In this document: in pieces, positions 37,334 to 45,044 of the stretch
Numbering within the stretch: the stretch's first letter is position 1
Layout: each line of letters opens with the position of its first letter
NCBI RefSeq assembly: GCF_003999975.1
Contig: NZ_RJAC01000001.1
Location: forward strand, 744,001 to 808,000
Origin: Actinoplanes solisilvae
GTDB lineage: Bacteria > Actinomycetota > Actinomycetes > Mycobacteriales > Micromonosporaceae
DNA length: 64,000 nt
Direction: 5' to 3'
The notes under the pieces: generated by a model
Told to the model about the DNA's origin: nothing
Database searches by the model: none
The model's input: only the letters and a program-made list of their open reading frames with translations
Position numbers and translations under genes: made by a program

Positions 37334-38467
37334 GTGACTTCGCAGGAGCCAGAAAACCAGCAATTCGGTGCGGCCGATATCCCCGAGACCGAGGTGATCT
37401 CGGTGGAGATGCCCGCACCGGTCTTCGTGGACAGCACCGGACGTCGCAGCCGGTTCTTGCGGCGGACCGCGTACGCCTTCGGCGTGCTGGTCATGCTGTA
37501 CGGCGGCTTGATCAGTGTCAGCCTCGCGGGCGGACCGGTCCGATCGAGCGCCGTGCTGCCGCTGCCGGGACTCGAGTCCGACGACGACAAGAAAGCGAAG
37601 CCGGTGGTGCGGCCCAGCCCCACGCCGGCGCCCACCCCGACCCAGGCCGCGCGCGCCCTGAACGTCGCCGACGTGCAGCCGCGCCGGACCACCGCCCGGC
37701 CGCCGACGCCACGGCTCGAATCCACCCGGGTGCCGACGGCGACCAAGAAGCCGACCCCGTCGAAGTCGACGGCCACCAAGAAGCCGCAGACGCCGCCCAA
37801 GACCGAGTCGACCACCACCAAGCCGGTCGAGCCGCCGGTCGTGGTCCCGCCGCTCGAGGAGCCGGACCCGCCGGTCACCGGACCGGCCGACCCCGTTCCT
37901 CCCGCCCCGCCCGCAACGGGTGAGGGCGCCGGTGGCGGAACCGGCGGGTCCAGCGGAGGAACCGGCGGATCAGGAGGATCCAGCGGATCCAGCGGATCCA
38001 GCGGATCCAGCGGATCCAGCGGATCCAGCGGTGGATCCGGCGGCGGAGGCGGATCCGATGCCGACGAACCGACGAGCCCGAGCCCGACCGGCTCGGGCTC
38101 GTCCGGCTCTGGGGCCGGAACGGGCGGCGGCAATGACTCCGGTTCGGGCAGCGGCGCAAGCGACGGCAGCGGCGCAGGTGGCAGCAGCGGCGCAGGTGGC
38201 AGCAGCGGCGCAGGTGGCAGCAGCGAAAGTGGCAGCGGCGCAAGCGGCAGCGGATCGGGCGACGGCAGCAACTCCGACGGAGCCGGCAACAACACCGGCG
38301 GCAGCGGTGGCGGCTCGCGTGTGCCCGAGTCGGGCTCGACCGATGAGGAATCCGGCGACTCCGATGACGACACGACACCGTCCACACAGCCGCTGGCTCT
38401 GCCCGCCCGTTTGGCCACCCGGACGTTGCAAGCCACCGACCTGGTGCTCATCGAGGTGCTTCCGTGA
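37334..38467 (+). CDS. Membrane-anchored low-complexity wall-region protein
   Basis: 377 residues from a GTG. A short cytoplasmic part precedes one membrane helix (AYAFGVLVMLYGGLISVSLAG, ~residues 46-66). Outside is a Pro/Thr/Lys linker (PSPTPAPTPTQAA, TKKPTPSKSTATKKP), then a Gly/Ser region ending with TDEESGDSDDDTTPS and a hydrophobic tail (ALPARLATRTLQATDLVLIEV). No catalytic domain. Its stop overlaps the next gene by 4 bases (GTGA), so it is made in step with the deacetylase-glycosyltransferase. It could be a wall-spanning stalk or a mannosylated spacer; function unknown. Confidence 0.75.
   Translation: MTSQEPENQQFGAADIPETEVISVEMPAPVFVDSTGRRSRFLRRTAYAFGVLVMLYGGLISVSLAGGPVRSSAVLPLPGLESDDDKKAKPVVRPSPTPAPTPTQAARALNVADVQPRRTTARPPTPRLESTRVPTATKKPTPSKSTATKKPQTPPKTESTTTKPVEPPVVVPPLEEPDPPVTGPADPVPPAPPATGEGAGGGTGGSSGGTGGSGGSSGSSGSSGSSGSSGSSGGSGGGGGSDADEPTSPSPTGSGSSGSGAGTGGGNDSGSGSGASDGSGAGGSSGAGGSSGAGGSSESGSGASGSGSGDGSNSDGAGNNTGGSGGGSRVPESGSTDEESGDSDDDTTPSTQPLALPARLATRTLQATDLVLIEVLP
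37976..38038 (+). repeat. 9-bp Gly-Ser-Ser coding repeat with serial BamHI sites
   Basis: Six tandem GGATCCAGC-type units followed by GGTGGATCC, encoding (GSS)n. Each unit contains GGATCC. Further 18-base Gly/Ser/Ala repeats (GGCAGCAGCGGCGCAGGT) lie at ~38182-38235. Length variation between strains is likely. Confidence 0.85.
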
Positions 38468-40893
38468 CCCCGTCACCGCACGTCCCGGCCCACAAGGCCC
38501 CCACCCCCAACACCCCACCCCCCATGCCCCCGACCCGGCAGCGCACCCGCGGCCGCGGTCCCGTGCGCCGCCGCCTGCTCCCCCGCCCCCGGGTCATGCT
38601 CGGCCTGTTGCTGGTCGCCGTCTTCGTCGGCGTGCTGATCGTGCAGGCCTACATCAATGCCGAGTTCAAGAGCGACCACGTCGACACCGAGGTCGGCGAC
38701 CAGGCCGGTGTCCCGGCCGAGATCCTCAACGGCGGGCCGGTGCTGAACACCACCGGTGGCCAGGAGAGCACCAGCCGCATGCCGCCCAAGACGATCGCGC
38801 TGACCTTCGACGACGGCCCCGATCCGGCCTGGACGCCCAAGATCCTCGACGTGCTGAAGGAGCAGGGAGCGCACGGGACGTTCTTCGTCGTCGGCTCGGA
38901 GGTGTCGCGGCATCCCGCGCTGGCCAAGCGCGTCACCGACGACGGCAACGAGCTGGGCCTGCACACCTTCACCCACCCCAACATGCAGCGCCTCGCCCCT
39001 TGGCGCCGCACGTTGGAGCTCTCCCAGACCCAGGTGGCGATCGCCCGCGCGACCGGCGTGCACACCAACCTCGCCCGTTTTCCGTATTCGTCGAAGGCCG
39101 CCGCGATCGACGAGACGAACTGGAAGCTCATCAAGGACGCCGGTAAGCAGGGCTACCTGGTTGTCGTGAACGACACCGACAGTCAGGACTGGCAGCGTCC
39201 CGGCGTTTCCCAGATCGTCCGGAACGCCACCCCGGACGGCGACAACTCGGCCGTCATCCTGTTCCACGACGCGGGCGGCGACCGGCAGCAGACCGTCGAC
39301 GCCCTGCGCGAGTTCATCCCGAAGATGAAGGCCCGCGGCTATCAGTTCACGACCGTCACCGAGGGCCTGAACCGCACGATCGAGCAGAGCAAACAGGCCG
39401 TCCCGAAGCTGCCCGAGAATCCCGAGGCGGCCGGCAGCGACGTCTGGCGCGGTTCCGCGGTCATCTGGACCGTACGTGTCGCGGACGGCCTCGTCTGGGT
39501 CATCGCCGGGCTCTTCCTCGTGGTCGGGGCGCTGACCATCGGTCGTACGGCTCTCTTGTTGCTGCTGGCCACCCGCCATGCCCGGCAGCGCCGGAAGCCG
39601 GGCTGGAGCTGGGGTCCGCCGGTGGTCGAGCCGGTCTCGGTGATCGTGCCCGCCTACAACGAGAAGGAGGGCATCGAGGCCGCGGTGCGCTCGCTGGCCG
39701 GCGGCGACTATCCGGACATCGAGGTGGTGGTCGTCGACGACGGCTCCACCGACGGGACCGCCTCCCTGGTCGAGCAGATGCGACTTCCCAACGTACGGGT
39801 GGTGCGCGTGCCCAACGGCGGCAAGTCGAACGCGCTGAACACCGGCGTCGCCCTGGCCCGGCACGATCTGATCGTCACGGTCGACGGCGACACGATCTTC
39901 GAGCCCGACTCGATCCGGCAGCTGGTGCAGCCGTTCGCCGATCCGACGGTCGGCGCGATCGCCGGCAACGTGAAGGTCGGCAACCGGGAGCGGATGGTCG
40001 CCGCCTGGCAGCACATCGAGTACGTCATCGGGTTCAACCTGGACCGTCGCCTCTACGAGGTGCTCGGGATCATGCCGACCGTTCCCGGCGCGATCGGCGC
40101 CTTCCGCCGCGAGGCCCTGGCCCAGGTCGGCGGCATCAGCGACGAGACGCTGGCCGAGGACACCGACGTCACGATGGCCATGCTGCGGCAGGGGTGGCGG
40201 GTCGTCTATGCCGAGGACGCCAAGGCGTGGACCGAGGCACCGGCCACGCTGGAGCAGCTTTACCGCCAGCGTTACCGGTGGAGCTACGGAACCATGCAGG
40301 CGATGTGGAAGCACCGCGGGGCGCTGCTCGACAAGGGCCGGTTCGGGCGGGTCGGGCTGCCGTTCCTGGCCCTGTTCGGTGTGGCCCTGCCGATGCTCGC
40401 GCCGGTGGTCGACATCATGCTCGTCTACGGCCTTGTCTTCTGGGAGCTCGAGGAGACGCTGGTCGCCTGGCTCGGCATGCTCGCGCTGCAACTGTTCACC
40501 GCGGCGGTGGCGTTCCGTTTCGACAAGGAGTCGCTCACGCCGCTGTGGCGGTTGCCGTTGCAGCAGTTCGCCTACCGCCAGCTCATGTACCTGGTGCTGA
40601 TGCAGTCGGCGACGACCGCGCTGACCGGCGGCCGGCTGCGCTGGCACAAGCTGCACCGGGCCGGGCTGACCGCGCGGGCCGGCACTGTGCCTCCCCCGCC
40701 GATGCAGGACCTCGCTCCGGTCGTGGACACTTGGCCGTCCACAATGGGCCAAGATCGAAACGGCGACCATCCTGCGGCCGGGCGGGCTGTCGCTCGTCCC
40801 GTCGTCCCGTCGCAGGCGACGAGAGACCCTGAGGACCTTCCGTCAGCCGGCTCGCCCCCGGGTGGCGGTTCCGGCCCGGTCTACACCGGGTGA
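38464..40893 (+). CDS. Fused polysaccharide deacetylase / family 2 glycosyltransferase
   Basis: 809 residues. One N-terminal membrane helix, then a NodB domain (~115-300): TFDDGPDPAW with the metal Asp, HTFTHPN as the His pair, ARFPYSS, and LFHDAGG. A second helix (VWVIAGLFLVVGALTIG) leads to a GT2 domain: VSVIVPAYNEKEG, VVVDDGSTDGT, TVDGDTIFEPD, and QRYRWSYGTMQ matching the QxxRW motif of processive synthases. Three or four C-terminal helices end it. It probably polymerises and exports a GlcNAc-type glycan inside and deacetylates it outside, as PgaB/PgaC-like functions in one chain. Coupled by GTGA to the low-complexity protein upstream. Confidence 0.9.
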   Translation: MTPSPHVPAHKAPTPNTPPPMPPTRQRTRGRGPVRRRLLPRPRVMLGLLLVAVFVGVLIVQAYINAEFKSDHVDTEVGDQAGVPAEILNGGPVLNTTGGQESTSRMPPKTIALTFDDGPDPAWTPKILDVLKEQGAHGTFFVVGSEVSRHPALAKRVTDDGNELGLHTFTHPNMQRLAPWRRTLELSQTQVAIARATGVHTNLARFPYSSKAAAIDETNWKLIKDAGKQGYLVVVNDTDSQDWQRPGVSQIVRNATPDGDNSAVILFHDAGGDRQQTVDALREFIPKMKARGYQFTTVTEGLNRTIEQSKQAVPKLPENPEAAGSDVWRGSAVIWTVRVADGLVWVIAGLFLVVGALTIGRTALLLLLATRHARQRRKPGWSWGPPVVEPVSVIVPAYNEKEGIEAAVRSLAGGDYPDIEVVVVDDGSTDGTASLVEQMRLPNVRVVRVPNGGKSNALNTGVALARHDLIVTVDGDTIFEPDSIRQLVQPFADPTVGAIAGNVKVGNRERMVAAWQHIEYVIGFNLDRRLYEVLGIMPTVPGAIGAFRREALAQVGGISDETLAEDTDVTMAMLRQGWRVVYAEDAKAWTEAPATLEQLYRQRYRWSYGTMQAMWKHRGALLDKGRFGRVGLPFLALFGVALPMLAPVVDIMLVYGLVFWELEETLVAWLGMLALQLFTAAVAFRFDKESLTPLWRLPLQQFAYRQLMYLVLMQSATTALTGGRLRWHKLHRAGLTARAGTVPPPPMQDLAPVVDTWPSTMGQDRNGDHPAAGRAVARPVVPSQATRDPEDLPSAGSPPGGGSGPVYTG

Positions 40894-40896
40894 ACG

Positions 40897-40943
40897 TCGG
40901 CCCGCGCCCCGCTCGAACTGCAGCCGAGCGGGGCGCGGGCCGA
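40897..40943. terminator. Perfect 19-bp inverted repeat between convergent genes
   Basis: TCGGCCCGCGCCCCGCTCG (40897-40915) and its exact complement (40925-40943) flank a 9-base loop. It sits 3 bases after the GT2 stop and 6 before the end of the convergent GAF protein. A bidirectional terminator without T-tract. Confidence 0.75.
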
Positions 40944-40949
40944 TGTGGC

Positions 40950-42194
40950 TCAGGCCGCGATCAGGTCGTCGAGGGTGGCGGCCGCCGAGAGGTCGGCCGA
41001 CGGGAAGACCACGTGCAGTGAGGTGCCGTCGCCGGGCCGGTCGGAGAGCGCGACGGTGGCGTGGTGCGCGTCCAGGATCCTCTTGGCCACGGCGAGGCCG
41101 TGGTCGGGGCCGGGCACGGTCGCCGGGTTGGCGATCGCGCCGTAGTAGAGGTGCGGGAACAGCTCCGGGCGCATTCCGTCGGGCAGATCCATGTCGTCCA
41201 GGTGAACGGCCGGTCCCGCCTCGAGGTCGGTGCCGACCCGCACCCGCCCGCCCGCCGGCGTGTATTTGACCGCCGCGAACAGCAGGTGGGTGAGCACCTG
41301 CTCGAGCCGTACCGGGTCGGCGATGATCGGCAGCGCGGGGCCGCCGGCCTGGTTGAGGATCCAGATGTGCTTGCTGGCCGCGATCGGGCGTACGGCTTCG
41401 ACCGCCCGCTGGGTGATGCGGGTGAGGTCGATCTGGCGCATGTGCAGGCCCTCGCCGCCGAACCCGGCCTCGGCCATCGAGGTGAGGTGGTGCATCAGGT
41501 CGAGGAAGCCGCGGATGTGCCCGGCGGCGGCCCGCGCGACCAGGTCGGCCATGTCGGCGTCGTGGCGCCCGGTGTCTCCGAGATTCGTCAGGTACGCCTC
41601 GATCAGGTGCAGCGGCGCTCGCAGGTCCCCGCCGACCAGGCTGGTCAGGTCGTCCTTGCGCCGTTCCAGCTCTTGCAGCCGGGCCGTGGTGCTGGCCAGC
41701 GCGACCGCGTGCCGCCGCAGCTCCATCTGCGACGTCACCTGCCGGGCCAGCGCCCGCAGCGCCTGCAACTGCTCGACGTCGAGGCGGCGGGGCGTGTCGT
41801 CGACGACGCAGAGCGTCCCCAGGGCGTACCCCTCGGTGGTCACCAACGGCGCTCCGGCGTAGAAGCGGATGCCGTCGGCGCAGTCGACCTGGGGGTTGTC
41901 GGCGAAGCGCGGGTCCTTGGTCGCGTCGGGCACGACGAGCAGGTCGCGGCCGAGGATCGCGTGCGCGCAGAAGGAACTCTCGCGGTCGGTCTCGGCCTCG
42001 TCGCACCCGACCCGGGCCTTGAACCACTGCCGGTCGGTGTCGACGAGGGTGACCAGTGACATGGGCGTGCCGCAGACGTTCGACGCGAGCGCGACGATGT
42101 CGTCGAAGTCCTGCTCGGGCGCGGTGTCGAGGATGTCGAGCGAGTAGAGAGCGGTGAGCCGGTCGATCTCGTTGTCGGGCAGGGGAGCTTTCAT
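40950..42194 (-). CDS. GAF-domain protein with degenerate histidine-kinase core
   Basis: 414 residues, soluble. N-terminal GAF (~20-165: SLDILDTAPEQDFDDIVALA, ESSFCAHAIL, FYAGAPLVTTEGYALGTLCV). The kinase-like half keeps its shape but has lost key residues: the phospho-acceptor region reads SLVGGDLRAPLHLIEAY where His is expected before the Asp-Leu-Arg, and the N box reads LLFAAVKYTPAGG with Ala for Asn. The DxGxG box is not recognisable. Start MKAPLPDNEI has GGAGGTGG upstream. Likely a non-catalytic sensor or scaffold rather than an active kinase. Confidence 0.8.
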   Translation of the reverse strand: MKAPLPDNEIDRLTALYSLDILDTAPEQDFDDIVALASNVCGTPMSLVTLVDTDRQWFKARVGCDEAETDRESSFCAHAILGRDLLVVPDATKDPRFADNPQVDCADGIRFYAGAPLVTTEGYALGTLCVVDDTPRRLDVEQLQALRALARQVTSQMELRRHAVALASTTARLQELERRKDDLTSLVGGDLRAPLHLIEAYLTNLGDTGRHDADMADLVARAAAGHIRGFLDLMHHLTSMAEAGFGGEGLHMRQIDLTRITQRAVEAVRPIAASKHIWILNQAGGPALPIIADPVRLEQVLTHLLFAAVKYTPAGGRVRVGTDLEAGPAVHLDDMDLPDGMRPELFPHLYYGAIANPATVPGPDHGLAVAKRILDAHHATVALSDRPGDGTSLHVVFPSADLSAAATLDDLIAA

Positions 42195-42337
42195 GGGCCA
42201 CCTCCGAGGCTGCCTCCAGAGATACCACGCGAAAGTAGCAATCCTCATGTTTCGGACAGGCGCTGCTTTCTGACAAGCACGGCACACCCGCGAGCCGAAT
42301 GCCCGATTTGTCCGTCTAGCTCCCTACTCTGATCGTC

Positions 42338-42889
42338 GTGGCGATAGCAGAGATCCTCCTCGCGGGAATGCTCGCGGCGAGCGCACCCGTGCTCACCGAC
42401 GGCTTCGAGCAGCCCGCGATCCCGCACGGCTCCGAACGCTTCACCGCCGGGAAGACAGTCGGGGCGTGGACCGTCACCAGGGGCAGCGCCGACCTGGTGA
42501 CGACCGACGTGTGGACGCCGGCGGCGGGACGGCAGAGCCTCGACCTCAACGGGGCGGTCTCCCGCACCTACCGCAGCACGCCGCTGCTGACCTACCGGAT
42601 CTCGTACTCGATCGCCGGCAACTACGTCGGCGCGCCCGCCGTCAAGACCGGTGAGCTGCGGGTCAACGACAAGCCGGTGCAGGCGATGAAGTTCGACACG
42701 ACGGGCCGGTCCCGCAACAACATGGGCTTCACCCGGCGGACCGCGTTCGTGCTGGCCAAGGGCGTTTCCATGCGGCTCGAGTTCGCGAGCACCACGACCC
42801 CTCAGGGCCACGGTCCGGTGCTCGACGACGTGCGCGTCGACAGTTGCCTGGTGATCCTCTGCCCGAAGGGCGCGGCTACACCGGTCTGA
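42338..42889 (+). CDS. Secreted choice-of-anchor C / DUF642-like protein
   Basis: 183 residues with a short signal peptide (AEILLAGMLAASAPV). The mature part is a beta-sandwich: DGFEQPAIPHGSERFTAGK, VGAWTVTRGSADLV, GRQSLDLNGAVSRTY and GPVLDDVRVDSC near the end. This pattern matches the choice-of-anchor C family of extracellular carbohydrate-binding-like proteins. No known enzyme function. GTG start. Confidence 0.75.
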   Translation: MAIAEILLAGMLAASAPVLTDGFEQPAIPHGSERFTAGKTVGAWTVTRGSADLVTTDVWTPAAGRQSLDLNGAVSRTYRSTPLLTYRISYSIAGNYVGAPAVKTGELRVNDKPVQAMKFDTTGRSRNNMGFTRRTAFVLAKGVSMRLEFASTTTPQGHGPVLDDVRVDSCLVILCPKGAATPV

Positions 42890-42974
42890 CGCGGGCCAGG
42901 GTGGTCGAGCCACGCAGCCGGATCTCGGGCTCGATCAGGATCTCGTCGGTGCTGACCGGACGCCGCTTCGGCAT
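42876..42974 (-). pseudogene. LacI-family C-terminal remnant
   Basis: A 32-codon frame reads MPKRRPVSTDEILIEPEI then RLRGSTTLARVRPV. The pattern ILIEPEIRLRGST is the usual end of a LacI-family sugar-binding domain (compare RVEHRLVVREST in the regulator at 9186). The rest of the gene is missing: the ECF sigma gene begins immediately beyond. I read it as the tail of a deleted regulator, not an expressed gene. Confidence 0.5.
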
Positions 42975-43004
42975 AGATCGGCCCCCGAGCTACTTTTGTT
43001 TCTC

Positions 43005-43907
43005 GTGCGGAATGGATCGAGCCTTGTCGGGGCGGCGCAGGCGGGGGACGCGGGAGCGCTCGGACTCCTGCTCGCCCAGCACGAGGCGGGCATGCGGGCG
43101 GTGGCGCTCAGCATTCTCGGCTACGGGCCCGACGCGGAGGACGCCGTTCAAGACGCGATGGTGACCGCGCTGCGCCGGGTCGGTGAGGTGCGCGACCCGG
43201 AGGCGGTCGGGGCCTGGCTTCGGACAATCGTGCGCAACAACTGCCGGGCGCGGCTGCGCGGGGTCCGGCCTGTGCCGGTCGACACGGCGTGGCTCGATAC
43301 GTACAGCGGTGGGCCTGACCCGGAAGAGCTGCTGGAACAGTCGGCCCTGCGCGACTGGGTGTGGCACGCCCTGGACGAGCTGTCGGAGGCGGACCGGCTG
43401 GTGATGCTGCTGCGCCATTTCACGGGCGTCACCTCGTACGAGCAGATCGCCTCGATCTGCGGGATCCCGGTCGGCACCGTGCGCAGCCGTCTCAGCCACG
43501 GCCGGAAGGTGCTGGCCGAACGGTTGCGGGCCGGTGCCGAGCTGGCCCACGCCGACGCGTCCTCGCTGGCCGCGGCGAGCCGCCGGCAGGCCGAGGACGC
43601 ACTCGCCACCGCCATGCGGGGAGACTTCCACCAGGTCGTCGGTGACCTGTGGCACGCCGACGCCGAGTTGCGACTGCCCGACCGGGTCGTCGGCGGCGTG
43701 GACGCGGCGGTTCGCGGCATGGCCTCCGACCTCGACGCCGGCGTACGGCAGCGGCTCGTCAACGTGGTCGCCGGACCGGGTGTGCTGATCTGGGAGACCG
43801 ACCTGATCAGCCCGCCCGACAACCCGGACCACTGCCCGCCGGGGGCGGTCTGGCTGCACAAACTGCACGAGGGCCGGGTCAGCACGATGACGCTGTTCCA
43901 CCCCTAG
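43005..43907 (+). CDS. ECF-type RNA polymerase sigma factor with C-terminal SnoaL-like extension
   Basis: About 300 residues. Region 2: VGAAQAGDAGALGLLLAQHE and DAEDAVQDAMVTALRRVGE. Region 4: ALDELSEADRLVMLLRHF and YEQIASICGIPVGTVRSRLSHGRKVL. A ~110-residue C-terminal domain follows (WHADAELRLPDRVVGGVDA), like the NTF2/SnoaL modules that regulate several ECF groups in place of an anti-sigma. No anti-sigma gene adjoins. GTG at 43005 chosen; TTG at 42996 is possible. Probably controls the hydrolase 85 bases downstream and itself (inference). Confidence 0.88.
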   Translation: MRNGSSLVGAAQAGDAGALGLLLAQHEAGMRAVALSILGYGPDAEDAVQDAMVTALRRVGEVRDPEAVGAWLRTIVRNNCRARLRGVRPVPVDTAWLDTYSGGPDPEELLEQSALRDWVWHALDELSEADRLVMLLRHFTGVTSYEQIASICGIPVGTVRSRLSHGRKVLAERLRAGAELAHADASSLAAASRRQAEDALATAMRGDFHQVVGDLWHADAELRLPDRVVGGVDAAVRGMASDLDAGVRQRLVNVVAGPGVLIWETDLISPPDNPDHCPPGAVWLHKLHEGRVSTMTLFHP

Positions 43908-43992
43908 AAAACTTCTTTCGCCGCGGAGCGAACTTTTTGCCCGCCGCCGCATCTGGTTCCGGAAGCATCACCACACCGAACTGGAGTACGGC

Positions 43993-44853
43993 ATGAACCC
44001 CTTGACCCCCGGAACGCACGAGATCGACGTCGACGGCGTGCGGCAGGTCTACCACGTCTTCGGCAGCGGCCCCGTCTGCGTGGCCCTGTCCGGCGGCCCC
44101 GGCATCGTCTGGGAGTACCTGCGCTCCCCCGGCCTCGAGCAGCACTTCACGATGGTGCACCCCGAACCTGTCGGCACCGGCGACTCGGGCCGCCTGCCCG
44201 CGTCCGAATACACCATGGACACGTACGTCCGTTTCCTGCACGTCGTCATCGAACATCTCGGCTCGGCGCCCGTCCGTCTCCTGGGCCATTCGTACGGCGG
44301 TTTCGTCGCCCAGCGCTACACCCTCACGCACCCGGAGCGCGTAGCCGGCCTGGCGCTTTACGACACCTCCCCGGTCACCGGCGCCGACTTCTGGGGTGCC
44401 GCGATGGCCCAGCTGGCTGCCTACCCCGAGCGTCACCCCGACGTGCCCGAGGCCGCTCAGGTCCCCGCCGCCTTCCAGCGCCTGGGCGCTGCGACCACCG
44501 ACGCCGAGCTGACCGCCGCCCTGAAGGAGGCCGTCCCCGTCTACTTCGCCGACTTCTGGCAGCACCGGGCCGAGCTCGCCCCCTTCGTCGCCGGCATCCG
44601 CATCTGGGCCGATCCCGCCAACGCCAACGACCCCGCCCCCTTCGACGTCCGCGACCGTCTCCCCGAGATCACCGTCCCCACCGCGATCTTGGTCGGACGC
44701 CACGACTTCATCTGCGGCCCCACCTGGGCCAAGCTCCTCGCCGAGGGCATCCCGGCGGCCCACCTGACCGAGTTCCCCGACAGCGGCCATTTTCCCCACG
44801 TGGAGGAACCGGAGGCCTTCGTCGCCGCGGTAACCAGCACCCTGTCGAACTGA
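43993..44853 (+). CDS. Alpha/beta hydrolase (proline iminopeptidase-like)
   Basis: 286 residues. The fold has an oxyanion region LSGGPGIVWEYL, nucleophile elbow GHSYGG (Ser ~100), acidic residue in LVGRHDFICGP and catalytic His in SGHFPHVEEP. No signal peptide. GGAG sits upstream of the ATG. Same strand as the ECF gene and likely in its regulon. Substrate unknown; the family includes peptidases, esterases and lactonases. Confidence 0.85.
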   Translation: MNPLTPGTHEIDVDGVRQVYHVFGSGPVCVALSGGPGIVWEYLRSPGLEQHFTMVHPEPVGTGDSGRLPASEYTMDTYVRFLHVVIEHLGSAPVRLLGHSYGGFVAQRYTLTHPERVAGLALYDTSPVTGADFWGAAMAQLAAYPERHPDVPEAAQVPAAFQRLGAATTDAELTAALKEAVPVYFADFWQHRAELAPFVAGIRIWADPANANDPAPFDVRDRLPEITVPTAILVGRHDFICGPTWAKLLAEGIPAAHLTEFPDSGHFPHVEEPEAFVAAVTSTLSN

Positions 44854-44855
44854 AC

Positions 44856-44894
44856 GACCAAGGCCGTCCCGGATCTTCCAGGGCGGCCTTGGTC
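44856..44894. terminator. Hairpin after the alpha/beta hydrolase gene
   Basis: GACCAAGGCCGTCCC pairs with GGGCGGCCTTGGTC with a single bulged T and a 10-base loop, 3 bases beyond the stop. No T-tract. Separates the ECF/hydrolase pair from the signalling cassette. Confidence 0.65.
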
Positions 44895-45044
44895 ACGCAC
44901 CCTGTCGCGGATCAGACAGCCGCCTCAGGGCCAGGGCCGGCCCTCGCCTCGGCGATAAGGGCTGGGGCGGCGTCGTCGCCTCGGCCGGTCGGCGTGCTGG
45001 ACACGCCCCTCTCGAGCGCCGGCACCGCGCGGGACGGCGTCCGC

